Positions 1 to 5,924 of a DNA stretch of 11,544 bases are shown here, piece by piece. The stretch covers positions 1 to 11,544 of the forward strand of contig CALAHA010000385.1 in NCBI GenBank assembly GCA_937891565.1, read 5' to 3'. Position 1 is the first letter of the stretch. Every line of letters starts with the position of its first letter. Below the pieces are notes generated by a model, which did not search any database, was not told where the DNA came from, and saw nothing but the letters and a program-made list of their open reading frames with translations. Made by a program: the position numbers and the translations under genes. Origin of the DNA: an uncultured Ilumatobacter sp. (GTDB taxonomy: Bacteria; Actinomycetota; Acidimicrobiia; Acidimicrobiales; Ilumatobacteraceae).

Positions 1-185
1 CTTACCTACTGGTGATGATCGCAGCGCAAACCACGCCACTCGGTCTGGTCGCCGGGCTGCGCGAAACTTCGGCTGGTTTCGGAGTGGTGGCCGGCGCACT
101 CGTCCTCAAGGAGCGAGTCACCCGGCAGCACGCGGCAGCGGTCGCCGTTGCTGTGATCGGCGGCGGGTTGATCGCTCTGAGCTGA
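1..185 (+). CDS. EamA/DMT-family membrane transporter, 3' fragment
   Basis: This is the C-terminal end of a gene that begins before the window. The reading frame starts at base 3 and ends with TGA at 183-185, leaving about 60 residues. The visible protein has a hydrophobic stretch, then a TPLGLVAGLRETS segment, a second stretch ending in VLKERVTR, and a final membrane helix rich in Ala, Val, Ile and Gly. A penultimate helix, a short K/R-E-R-V/X-T loop and a last Gly-rich helix is the usual ending of EamA (drug/metabolite transporter) proteins, where ten helices in two repeats form an inner-membrane exporter of small metabolites. The substrate cannot be told from this fragment. It converges on the HNH gene with a 46-bp gap in which I see no strong terminator. 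Confidence 0.72.
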   Translation, partial: YLLVMIAAQTTPLGLVAGLRETSAGFGVVAGALVLKERVTRQHAAAVAVAVIGGGLIALS

Positions 186-231
186 GCGCCGCCTATTGGT
201 ACTCGCGCGCTTTCCGAGGCGATGTTCGAAA

Positions 232-1644
232 TCATCGCTCTTGGTACTGGTGCGAGTCCTGTCCGTCGAACCAGTACAGGTGCGGAGCATTGGGGTGCGG
301 TTGCGTTGGTTGGTGGTTGGTGGCGGTTGGTGGCGGTTCGGCCCATTCGGGTTCGCGGGCGCCGGCGGGCAAGATGGTGGTGCCGTCGGGTGTGATGAGG
401 AAGAGTCGGCCGCTGGTAGCGCGGCGACTGCGGATGTGGTTGGCGTGTTTCCATCGGTCGTGGGGTCCGCAGAGTGGCATCGCGTTTGCCTGATTGGTTG
501 TCCCGCTGTCGCTGGCCCATTCGTTGCGGTGGTCGACGTCGCACAGTGTTGCCGGGATATCACAGCCGCGGTGGGTGCAGGAAGTGACCAACAGTTGCGC
601 GGCTTGGCGTGCTTTGCCAGTGAAGAGTCGTTGGGTGCGGCCGAGGTTGATCACGACACTGTCGGCATCAACAACAACGCGCCGGAGCCGCCCAGTGATC
701 AACGCGCGGAGAGCAACGTCGGGATGTACTGATGTGCCGGTGCTGGTTTCGCATCGATGTTTCGAGAGGTCCGCCGCGGCGGCAGTGAACACGTTGTCGG
801 GTAACCCGAAAACGTTGCGGTCCTCGACCAGGCCGTGTTCGAACAGGGCGTTGCCGGCCGAGATGTGGTCGAACACAATGTTGACTAACGGAACCGGTGT
901 AACGCCATCAACAGGCACGGTTGCCCAGGCCATAAAGATGTGGTGCAGGGCATCAAATTTGCGTTGATCGCCAGTGCGTGGCAGCGGATGGTTCAACGCG
1001 TCGTCACCATGTTCGGCGCGTCGTGCGGCGCAGTCGGTGTCGAACTCGCCTTGTACTGCGAGTTCAAATATTTTGGTCATCTCGGCAGCTGCTTGGGGGC
1101 TGCCACCGGAAGCGTGCACCCCAACCGCACCGTTGTTATCGCGGACGCTTGCGGTGCGTTGGTCGTGCTGAAACTGTTGGGTGTCGAATGCCCCGTCGGG
1201 GTCGGCGCGATCTATGAAGTGGTTGATGATTTTGTCGAAGTCGTTGTACTCGAGCTGTTCGGCTTGTTCGAGCAGGATGGGTACGAAGTCAGCGAACTGG
1301 TCACTGGCGCGAGGATGGGTTGCTGCGGTCGCGAGCCGGTCGATCTGATCGACACCGACGCGCCCGGTGAGGAACGCGTCGCCGATGGTTTCATGACTGT
1401 TGATGAGGTCGGCGCGACGCCGGATCCGGTTGGCGTGGGCACCGGAACAGTTCAGGGTGCCTTTGAGGTAGGTGCGGATTGAGCGGTGTCCGCCGTCGCG
1501 AAACGAACCGCGTGCCGACACCACAGCAACCGCTGCAGCAAGGCGTGTAGCGGTTGCCCGTTGAGCCAATTCGGTTTCGGCAATGACCGCATCGAGTTCG
1601 GTTGCCGACAACGTCGTCAACTCCTCGATCAGATCTACGAACAT
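232..1644 (-). CDS. DUF222 and HNH endonuclease domain protein (13E12 repeat family type)
   Basis: A 470-residue protein from the ATG at 1644. The first 300 or so residues are the alpha-helical, Ala-rich DUF222 region: ATRLAAAVAVV near the start, then GHRSIRTYLKGTLNCSGAHA and the GRVGVDQIDRLA segment. The C-terminal part is an HNH nuclease at about residues 356-400, with CTHRGC, CDVDHRNEW, a central Asn (NAMPLCGPH) and a closing WKH. The paired cysteines suggest a bound metal. A Pro-rich tail ends in YWFDGQDSHQYQER. Such proteins are abundant and multicopy in actinobacteria; in Mycobacterium tuberculosis the related REP13E12 repeats are used as integration sites by phage phiRv1. Biological role and DNA target are unknown. 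An in-frame GTG at 1674 would add ten residues, but a TATAAT box lies inside that extension and ends 7 nt before the ATG at 1644, so I prefer the leaderless ATG. Confidence 0.9.
   Translation of the reverse strand: MFVDLIEELTTLSATELDAVIAETELAQRATATRLAAAVAVVSARGSFRDGGHRSIRTYLKGTLNCSGAHANRIRRRADLINSHETIGDAFLTGRVGVDQIDRLATAATHPRASDQFADFVPILLEQAEQLEYNDFDKIINHFIDRADPDGAFDTQQFQHDQRTASVRDNNGAVGVHASGGSPQAAAEMTKIFELAVQGEFDTDCAARRAEHGDDALNHPLPRTGDQRKFDALHHIFMAWATVPVDGVTPVPLVNIVFDHISAGNALFEHGLVEDRNVFGLPDNVFTAAAADLSKHRCETSTGTSVHPDVALRALITGRLRRVVVDADSVVINLGRTQRLFTGKARQAAQLLVTSCTHRGCDIPATLCDVDHRNEWASDSGTTNQANAMPLCGPHDRWKHANHIRSRRATSGRLFLITPDGTTILPAGAREPEWAEPPPTATNHQPTQPHPNAPHLYWFDGQDSHQYQER
244..277. repeat. 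Inverted repeat near the 3' end of the HNH gene
   Basis: GTACTGGT (244-251) and ACCAGTAC (270-277) are perfect 8-bp arms around 18 bases, ending about 10 bp before the HNH stop codon. It is inside the coding sequence (codons for YWFDGQDSHQY). It may form an mRNA hairpin at the gene end; no U-run follows, so terminator function is doubtful. Confidence 0.4.
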
Positions 1645-1651
1645 ACGTACG

Positions 1652-1657
1652 ATTATA
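1652..1657 (-). promoter_or_regulatory. -10 box TATAAT of the HNH gene (leaderless)
   Basis: On the minus strand a perfect TATAAT is followed by seven bases (CGTACGT) and then the ATG at 1644. Transcription would begin at or next to the A of the start codon, giving a leaderless mRNA. No Shine-Dalgarno-like sequence lies between them. No good -35 hexamer is present at 17 bp; an inverted repeat occupies that place. Confidence 0.6.
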
Positions 1658-1663
1658 CTGGAC

Positions 1664-1686
1664 GACGGGTTCACTTTCTACCCGTC
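1664..1686. repeat. Inverted repeat at the HNH promoter, candidate operator
   Basis: Perfect 7-bp arms GACGGGT (1664-1670) and ACCCGTC (1680-1686) are separated by 9 bp. The element covers the spacer and the expected -35 position of the HNH promoter, so a protein bound here would block or assist polymerase. The regulator is unknown. A second hairpin follows at 1689-1707. Confidence 0.4.
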
Positions 1687-1688
1687 TA

Positions 1689-1707
1689 GCAGGTGCGATT
1701 CACCTGC
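1689..1707. repeat. Perfect inverted repeat GCAGGTG/CACCTGC
   Basis: Seven-bp arms at 1689-1695 and 1701-1707 surround a 5-base loop (CGATT). It lies two bases from the promoter-proximal inverted repeat. No T-run follows on either strand, so a simple intrinsic terminator is unlikely. It may be a second operator or an element edge. Confidence 0.35.
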
Positions 1708-1997
1708 GCTCGGCCGTGGTGACACGGTCCCCGGAGGCTGGTCCTGATGACGATCTGCGCATCGAACGCCGGGTCAGCCGAGCCGATCGGATACTCCACA
1801 ACCCGAAGCGAGAGGGCCGTGCAGAGCCGTGTTTCCGGCCACTGTGGTGGCACAAGAATTCTGAAGAATCTTGGGCTTCAGACCGACGATCGTGCATCAG
1901 AGGATCTCGTCGGACCAGGGCCCACGAAATGGCAAGGCGGACACGACAGCCAACTCCATCAGCAGTACCGTCGAGACTGTGCTGAGCGCTGACCAAC
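1708..1997. other. Intergenic stretch without a recognisable gene
   Basis: Between the HNH promoter and the glycosylase start I find no convincing gene. Open frames exist on both strands, as expected at high GC, but their translations are rich in Arg and Ser without domain motifs. One further inverted repeat is visible: TCTGAAG (1860-1866) and CTTCAGA (1876-1882) with a 9-base loop. The stretch presumably holds the promoter of the glycosylase gene, but no clear -10 stands directly before its GTG. Remains of a decayed gene cannot be excluded. Confidence 0.45.
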
Positions 1998-2786
1998 GTG
2001 CCTGAGGGGGACACACTTCGCCGGGCCGCAGAGATGCTGACGCCAGTGCTTGAAGGGCAAGTAGTGACCGATCTCTGGTTCAAGAAGCTGCGCGGCTACC
2101 GACCGCGCGTCGCTGACACGATTCACAGCGTCGACGCCGTCGGCAAGTACCTGCTCATCGAGTTTGATCGGAACCTCGTACTCCACACGCACCTCGGCAT
2201 GTCGGGGTCCTGGCGTACGAGCAGCGTCGACAGGCCAATCCCGCGGGACCCGAAGCTGCGCATCGTGATCGAGACTGCATTGGGTCGCGCGCTGTGCTTC
2301 GCCGCTCCCGATATCTCGACACACATTGCCGGGTCTTGCACGGCGCCAGCGGATCGGCTTGGCCCCGACTTGAGTAACGACGACGTTGACCTCGATGTCG
2401 TGGTGGCAAACAGCCGGGCCCGCGCAACCGACACGACCACACTTGCCGAACTGCTGCTGGATCAGCAGGTCGCGGCCGGCGTCGGCAACGTGTTCAAGAG
2501 TGAAGCGCTCTTCGTCGCTGGTTTGCATCCGTTCATTGCCGTGGGTGCAATGACCGACGATCAACTCCGCAAGTTGTGGTCGATCGCGCACCGCCAGCTG
2601 GTCGCCAATCGGGCGACGCCGTACCGCTCGACAACTGGGCGAGGCAACGAAGGTCGCACGCACGTGTACGGCCGTCACCGGTTTGCCTGTCGTCGCTGCG
2701 ACAACTCGATTGACTTCTCGGCCGCCGGCCAGCGCACCGCCCGCAGCACGTATTGGTGCTCGTCGTGCCAGCCCACGCCGGGTTGA
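1998..2786 (+). CDS. Fpg/Nei-family DNA glycosylase (endonuclease VIII, Nei2-like)
   Basis: A 262-residue base-excision-repair enzyme that removes oxidised bases and nicks the abasic site through a Schiff base on the N-terminal proline. The GTG start at 1998 is fixed by the MPEGDT beginning: after Met removal, Pro2 and Glu3 are the catalytic pair. Also visible are the conserved Lys50 (VGKYLL), LHTHLGMSGSWR (about 62-73), LGPDL (121-125), the helix-two-turn-helix LLLDQQVAAGVGNVFKSEAL (152-171), and a C-terminal zinc finger with Cys231, Cys234, Cys254 and Cys257 plus Arg249 in its beta-hairpin. MPEGDT, rather than the MPELPE of MutM/Fpg, together with the HLGMSGSWR segment, points to the Nei branch and resembles mycobacterial Nei2. 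Substrate preference (oxidised pyrimidines) is inferred from that similarity. The stop is only 6 bp from the convergent toxin stop. Confidence 0.95.
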   Translation: MPEGDTLRRAAEMLTPVLEGQVVTDLWFKKLRGYRPRVADTIHSVDAVGKYLLIEFDRNLVLHTHLGMSGSWRTSSVDRPIPRDPKLRIVIETALGRALCFAAPDISTHIAGSCTAPADRLGPDLSNDDVDLDVVVANSRARATDTTTLAELLLDQQVAAGVGNVFKSEALFVAGLHPFIAVGAMTDDQLRKLWSIAHRQLVANRATPYRSTTGRGNEGRTHVYGRHRFACRRCDNSIDFSAAGQRTARSTYWCSSCQPTPG

Positions 2787-2792
2787 TGCTGA

Positions 2793-3485
2793 CTACAGGA
2801 CCGCGATGCGCAGGAGGTTGGCGAGCTCGAGAACAAAGCGACTTGGGCCGGTTCCGCTGACCAGCGGCTCGGACTCGATCACCTCGAGCGCCTTGGCGGA
2901 ATCGGGGGAGTAGAGCACCGCAACGTCGAGGCTGTCGTGGCGCAGCACTTCCGCTGCGAGGCCATCGGGGTTGCGGTCGCCATGCAGCGCCCCCTGGCGA
3001 GACGTCCAGACGAATCCGACCGACGATTTCGACCCGACGATCCGCTCAGCAACGACCCGTGTACAGGGGTAGTGCAGCCCGCCGGTGCCCGTGAGTTGCT
3101 CACGAACAAGCCCGAGACGCGCCAACGCACCGTCACGCAGGTCGACGAGTCGAACCTGATGCCGCAGCCGCAGCCGATGCAGGGTGTAGGCCTGGAGGGT
3201 CGCGGCATAGATGCGGGGGTTGGGGCCCGACGCCTCGTGGAGCGCTGACTCCAACAACGACGCCGAGCGCTGCGCAGCGATGTAGCTGTGGCCGCGAGCA
3301 CCGAGCGGGGAGAACCGTCCGTTACCGCTTCCTGGGGGAGCGAACGGCTGGGTGCCGTGCGCGGTCCGGGCAACACGGAACCATTCGGTGCCCGTATCGA
3401 GCGTCTGCGTCAGCAGCGATCGCCGATCGATGTCACTCGGCCCGACGATCGGGCAGTCGGCCTGGCCGCACGGGGCATCACGCAT
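2793..3485 (-). CDS. RES-domain toxin of a type II toxin-antitoxin pair (probable NAD+-degrading)
   Basis: A 230-residue protein with a RES domain. The conserved positions are present: Arg37 (WFRVAR), Arg57 (NGRFSPLG), Tyr68 (GHSYIAAQ), Glu79 (SLLESALHE) and Ser162 (WTSRQG). The Arg-Arg-Tyr-Glu spacing of 20, 11 and 11 residues matches what I recall for MbcT of Mycobacterium tuberculosis. RES toxins such as MbcT split NAD+ (phosphorolysis or hydrolysis), draining the cell unless an antitoxin occludes the active site. The start is 8 bp inside the end of the antitoxin gene (shared bases 3478-3485), so the toxin is probably translated by coupling. An N-terminal stretch of about 30 residues precedes the first core motif and is longer than in small RES toxins; a later start cannot be excluded, though the overlap favours this one. 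Activity is inferred from the family. Confidence 0.85.
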   Translation of the reverse strand: MRDAPCGQADCPIVGPSDIDRRSLLTQTLDTGTEWFRVARTAHGTQPFAPPGSGNGRFSPLGARGHSYIAAQRSASLLESALHEASGPNPRIYAATLQAYTLHRLRLRHQVRLVDLRDGALARLGLVREQLTGTGGLHYPCTRVVAERIVGSKSSVGFVWTSRQGALHGDRNPDGLAAEVLRHDSLDVAVLYSPDSAKALEVIESEPLVSGTGPSRFVLELANLLRIAVL

Positions 3486-3927
3486 CGACGAGTCCGTCGA
3501 CCGCCCTCATCACGTCAGGATTCCCGATGACGTCGATGGGCCGAGCGTCGATCCATGGGTTGAGCGCCGTGAACCATTGCCATTGCGCCCAACCGCTGAG
3601 GCCCGCGCCGGATAGCCGCGTGACGACTGCCGCCACCTGTTCATTGACGTCGAACACCTCGTCGAGCTGGAACGTCGGGATGAGCGTCATGCCGCCGTGA
3701 TCGATGACGAAGATCCGGCCGCGGCTCCGGTGCCGTTTGACCCACTGGCGTGCAGCGAGCACGGTGCTGTTGCGGCCCTGCGCCAACCCGCTGTAATCGA
3801 CCGACGGTTCCTGTGCGGCAAGATGGTCTCGCGCAAGCCTGACCAATCGTGCCTGCTCGACCGCGGCACGATCGAGCATGGGTGGAGCGGACGGAAGATC
3901 GTTGGTCAGCGCAGCGAGAGCCCTCAT
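3478..3927 (-). CDS. Xre/MbcA/ParS-type antitoxin of the RES toxin
   Basis: A 149-residue protein directly upstream of the RES toxin and overlapping it by 8 bp. Residues 46-66 (SGLAQGRNSTVLAARQWVKR) look like a small helical DNA-binding region. Residues 72-90 (IFVIDHGGMTLIPTFQLDE) match the IF.V..GG..L.P.FQ.D segment common in antitoxins paired with RES toxins. The end, from GWAQWQWF (112-119) through NPWIDARPIDVI (123-134), is the toxin-binding MbcA/ParS C-terminal domain (DUF2384 type). It should neutralise the NAD+-consuming partner and repress its own promoter. The ATG at 3927 lies inside a 13-bp palindrome, 15 bp after a TATATT box. A classic Xre helix-turn-helix is not obvious, so DNA binding is an inference. 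Confidence 0.83.
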   Translation of the reverse strand: MRALAALTNDLPSAPPMLDRAAVEQARLVRLARDHLAAQEPSVDYSGLAQGRNSTVLAARQWVKRHRSRGRIFVIDHGGMTLIPTFQLDEVFDVNEQVAAVVTRLSGAGLSGWAQWQWFTALNPWIDARPIDVIGNPDVMRAVDGLVDA

Positions 3928-3935
3928 GTCATGAG
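3923..3935. repeat. 13-bp palindrome over the antitoxin start codon
   Basis: CTCATG (3923-3928) and CATGAG (3930-3935) are perfect 6-bp arms around a single central base. The antitoxin ATG (minus strand, 3927-3925) is inside the left arm. A dyad between the -10 box and the gene start is the usual place for autoregulation by an antitoxin. A one-base loop cannot form an RNA hairpin without opening inner pairs, so a protein-binding DNA site is the better reading. Confidence 0.45.
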
Positions 3936-3942
3936 CGTACCA

Positions 3943-3948
3943 AATATA
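3943..3948 (-). promoter_or_regulatory. Candidate -10 box (TATATT) of the antitoxin-toxin operon
   Basis: On the minus strand TATATT lies 15 bp before the ATG at 3927, so a start site about 7 nt downstream would leave an untranslated leader of only about 9 nt. The -35 region is weak (ATGTCA at 3966-3971). Two short overlapping dyads (GTCA-TGTG-TGAC at 3958-3969 and ATGT-GTG-ACAT at 3961-3971) sit there, and GTCATG occurs at 3928 and again exactly 30 bp away at 3958. Confidence 0.5.
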
Positions 3949-4010
3949 GCAAAGAGCGTCATGTGTGACATAGCGGTGAACGTTTGCCCGGACGAGGTTG
4001 CGAAGATGGC

Positions 4011-4046
4011 AGCGTCAGCGTCAACGTCAGCGTCAACGTCAGCGTC
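4011..4046 (+). repeat. Hexamer tandem repeat A(G/A)CGTC x6
   Basis: Six head-to-tail hexamers: AGCGTC at 4011, 4017, 4029 and 4041, and AACGTC at 4023 and 4035. The last four form two copies of a 12-bp unit. It lies in the divergent region between the antitoxin and phnA starts, ending 28 bp before the phnA ATG. If translated in the phnA frame from an ATG at 4006, it would give an Ala-Ser-Thr run. Confidence 0.85.
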
Positions 4047-4074
4047 AAGGACGAAACGGCGGTACACAGAGCGC

Positions 4075-4401
4075 ATGGCCGACCTTCCCAACTGTCCAAT
4101 CTGCACGATGCCTGACCCGCTCACCACCGACGATGGCTATGAGTGCGCCACGTGCGGTCACGAATGGATGGGGGCTCCCGTCGACGACCTGGCCAACATT
4201 CGCGATGCCAACGGCAACCTCCTCGCCGATGGTGACGCCGTCACAATCATCAAAGACTTGAAGACTGACGGCAAGGCCGGAGGGGTCAAGGCCGGTGCCA
4301 AGATCAAGTCGATCCGCCTCATTTCCGGCGACCACGAAATCGACGGCAAGGTCGATGGTCGTCAACTTCTGATCAAAGCCGAGTTCGTCAAAAAGGCCTG
4401 A
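4075..4401 (+). CDS. phnA: PhnA/YjdM family zinc-ribbon protein
   Basis: A 108-residue protein matching the YjdM (formerly PhnA) family along its whole length. An N-terminal zinc ribbon has Cys7 and Cys10 (CPIC) and Cys24 and Cys27 (CATCGHEW). The small C-terminal barrel contains DANGNLLADGDAVTIIKDLK (44-63), the IRLISGDHEIDGKVDG segment and an EFVKKA ending. The family is named from the E. coli phosphonate region but is not needed for phosphonate breakdown and differs from phosphonoacetate hydrolase; its role is unknown. The ATG at 4075 gives the family's usual start (MxDLPxCPxC). An in-frame ATG at 4006 has a better-placed GAGG (3994-3997) and would add 23 residues including the repeat-coded Ala-Ser-Thr stretch, so the true start is not settled. 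A PhyH gene follows on the same strand. Confidence 0.9.
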   Translation: MADLPNCPICTMPDPLTTDDGYECATCGHEWMGAPVDDLANIRDANGNLLADGDAVTIIKDLKTDGKAGGVKAGAKIKSIRLISGDHEIDGKVDGRQLLIKAEFVKKA

Positions 4402-4440
4402 GTAGCCAAGCCGACCTGCTCGGCCGCGGTCGACAACGTG

Positions 4441-4480
4441 ATGGTTCGTGATGGTTCGAGATGGTTTGAAATGGTTAACG
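4441..4480 (+). repeat. 10-bp tandem repeat with four ATG codons
   Basis: Four 10-bp units start at 4441, 4451, 4461 and 4471: ATGGTTCGTG, ATGGTTCGAG, ATGGTTTGAA and ATGGTTAACG. All share ATGGTT. Because 10 is not a multiple of three, the ATGs fall in successive frames; only those at 4441 and 4471 are in the dioxygenase frame. The repeat is the immediate 5' end of that gene. Confidence 0.9.
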
Positions 4481-5307
4481 TTGCCCCGGTGACCAGGCTG
4501 ATCGATGACGAGACACGGCAGGCGTACGCGCGTCACGGTGCAGTCGTCGTGCGACAGGCTTTCGATGCCGAGCATGTTCGGTGGGCCACCGAAGCAATCG
4601 ATGCGAACCTGGCGGCGCTGTCCCCTCGCGCTAAACGTGCGAGCACCGACGACGATGCCCCCTTCATCGAGGACTTCTGCAACTGGCAGCGACTTCCCAC
4701 CATGGAGCGATTCATTCGCGAGTCACCTGGCGCCCAGATCGCCGCCGAACTCAGCAATTCTGACCAGATACGGCTGTACCACGACCACGTGCTCGTGAAA
4801 GAGCCCGGTACTCGCCAGCGCACGCCGTGGCACCAAGACCAGCCGTACTACAACGTTGACGGCCGGCAGAACGCCAGCATGTGGTTTCCGGTCGACCCGG
4901 TGCCGAAGGAATCCAGCCTGCAAATTGTTGCCGGCTCGCACAGCGGGCCCTGGTACATGCCGCGCACGTTCCTCGACGCGCAGGCGAAGTGGTTCCCTGA
5001 GGGGAGCCTCGCTGATCTTCCTGATTTCGAAGGTGACATCGATCGTGATGCCGATAGTTGGCACATTCTTTCCTGGGAGCTCGAGCCAGGCGACGCCGTC
5101 TTCTTCAATATGTTGAGCGTGCATGGAGCAGCGGGAGTAGCGGGCCCCGGTCGCCGACGAGTGCTGTCGGTCCGGTTCCTCGGTGACGACATGGTGCACG
5201 CGCCGCGACGCTGGACGACCTCACCGCCGTTTCCCGGCCTTGAGGCCGAACTGCCGGACGGCGTCGAGATGGATCACCCGCTTTTCCCCGTCCTGTGGAA
5301 ACGCTGA
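4471..5307 (+). CDS. PhyH-family (phytanoyl-CoA dioxygenase-like) Fe(II)/2-oxoglutarate oxygenase
   Basis: A 278-residue cytoplasmic enzyme of the PhyH superfamily, which hydroxylates small organic substrates with Fe(II), O2 and 2-oxoglutarate. The iron facial triad is visible: His121 and Asp123 in TPWHQDQPYYN and His218 in NMLSVHGAAG. Arginines in GRRRVLSVRF (227-236) fit the 2-oxoglutarate carboxylate site. YHDHVLVKEPGT (103-114) leads into the double-stranded beta-helix, and LQIVAGSH (150-157) is typical. The substrate is unknown. The start is ambiguous because four ATGs lie in a 10-bp repeat: GTG 4438, ATG 4441 and ATG 4471 share the frame. I chose 4471 because the family motif LIDDETRQAYARHGAVVV begins ten residues later; no strong ribosome-binding site marks any of them. 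The gap to phnA is 36 bp before GTG 4438, so joint transcription is possible. Confidence 0.88.
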   Translation: MVNVAPVTRLIDDETRQAYARHGAVVVRQAFDAEHVRWATEAIDANLAALSPRAKRASTDDDAPFIEDFCNWQRLPTMERFIRESPGAQIAAELSNSDQIRLYHDHVLVKEPGTRQRTPWHQDQPYYNVDGRQNASMWFPVDPVPKESSLQIVAGSHSGPWYMPRTFLDAQAKWFPEGSLADLPDFEGDIDRDADSWHILSWELEPGDAVFFNMLSVHGAAGVAGPGRRRVLSVRFLGDDMVHAPRRWTTSPPFPGLEAELPDGVEMDHPLFPVLWKR

Positions 5308-5339
5308 CCGGGCCGCTTTACGCGCTTCATCCAGCCCGG
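5308..5339. terminator. Weak candidate bidirectional terminator stem
   Basis: CCGGGC (5308-5313) and GCCCGG (5334-5339) could pair over a 20-base loop in the gap between the converging dioxygenase and nitroreductase genes. No U-tract follows on either strand. Only the position between convergent genes supports a terminator. Confidence 0.2.
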
Positions 5340-5345
5340 CAGTAT

Positions 5346-5846
5346 TCAGCTCCAGCGGTCGCGGAGCACGAGCTCGTCCATTGCCACGCGCTGCCGCTTC
5401 AGCGGGCTCTCGGGGTGATCTGAGACCGGGTAGCCGAGCGTGATTGCCATCGGGAACGACCAGTCGTCAGGGAGGCCGACTGCGGCCCGTGCGATGTCTT
5501 GGTGTTGGAACGTGACGGGGCAGGTGCCGATGCCTTCGGCGTGTGCGGCGAGCATCATGTTCTGGCCCTGGCGACCGACGTCGAACATGCGCAGTTCGGG
5601 AGTCGGCGACACGAAGCCGATGATCACCGCAGACGAACCAATCCATGAAACGAAGTCACCGGCTGCGACGAGCGCATCCTGCACACCTTGATCGGTGATG
5701 AGGATGAGCCGGTTTGCTTCGATGTTCTTCGCGCTTCCAGCCATTCGGCCGGCCTGAAGAATGCGTTGCATCACGTCGTCAGCAATCGGCTGATCGGTGT
5801 ACATCCGGAGATCGCGCTTGCTGATGATGTTTTCGTATGGCGTCAT
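5346..5846 (-). CDS. Small nitroreductase-family flavoprotein
   Basis: A 166-residue protein of the nitroreductase fold, an FMN enzyme family that reduces nitro groups, quinones or related acceptors with NAD(P)H. The N-terminal SKRDLRMYTDQPI (9-21) carries the Arg residues that normally hold the FMN phosphate. The AGSAKNIEANRLILI segment (36-50) fits the 'sAxNxQpwrfi' flavin motif. DVGRQGQNMMLAAHAEGIGT (89-108) is the family's central helix, and the MAITLGYP strand lies near the end. It is shorter than typical members (about 180-220 residues), but both FMN regions are present. Substrate unknown. Four nt before the ATG on the minus strand is a small dyad (CTGCA/TGCAG, 5850-5863). The gene diverges from the sugar kinase over 78 bp. 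Confidence 0.88.
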   Translation of the reverse strand: MTPYENIISKRDLRMYTDQPIADDVMQRILQAGRMAGSAKNIEANRLILITDQGVQDALVAAGDFVSWIGSSAVIIGFVSPTPELRMFDVGRQGQNMMLAAHAEGIGTCPVTFQHQDIARAAVGLPDDWSFPMAITLGYPVSDHPESPLKRQRVAMDELVLRDRWS

Positions 5847-5912
5847 GGTCTGCAGTGTTGCAGCCCCGGACCTGGCTGCGTGCTTGATCTCGGCGTTGTA
5901 TTCTGTGCTCGG

Positions 5913-5918
5913 TAGTTT
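5913..5918 (+). promoter_or_regulatory. Candidate -10 box (TAGTTT) of the sugar kinase
   Basis: TAGTTT fits the actinobacterial TAnnnT pattern and is followed by six bases (GCTCGC) and the ATG at 5925, the spacing expected for a leaderless mRNA. No clear -35 hexamer and no ribosome-binding site are present. Confidence 0.4.
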
Positions 5919-5924
5919 GCTCGC

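Noticed and set aside
232..1644. Homing endonuclease or intact mobile element
   Set aside because: No intron or intein boundaries, terminal repeats or transposase were found. DUF222-HNH proteins commonly stand alone in actinobacterial genomes.
1602..1985. Open frames on both strands in the region before the glycosylase gene
   Set aside because: The translations are Arg/Ser-rich with no motif or plausible start context, and frames on both strands overlap each other. This is expected by chance at this GC content.
4011..4046. CRISPR-like array
   Set aside because: The units are contiguous hexamers without spacers, so this is a simple tandem repeat.
3697..4074. Upstream in-frame extension of phnA back to 3697
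   Set aside because: It runs through the opposite-strand antitoxin gene and has no similarity to the PhnA family. Only the 4006 start remains as a serious alternative.
5308..5339. Strong rho-independent terminator
   Set aside because: The stem is only 6 bp with a 20-base loop and no U-tract, so it is listed only as a weak candidate.
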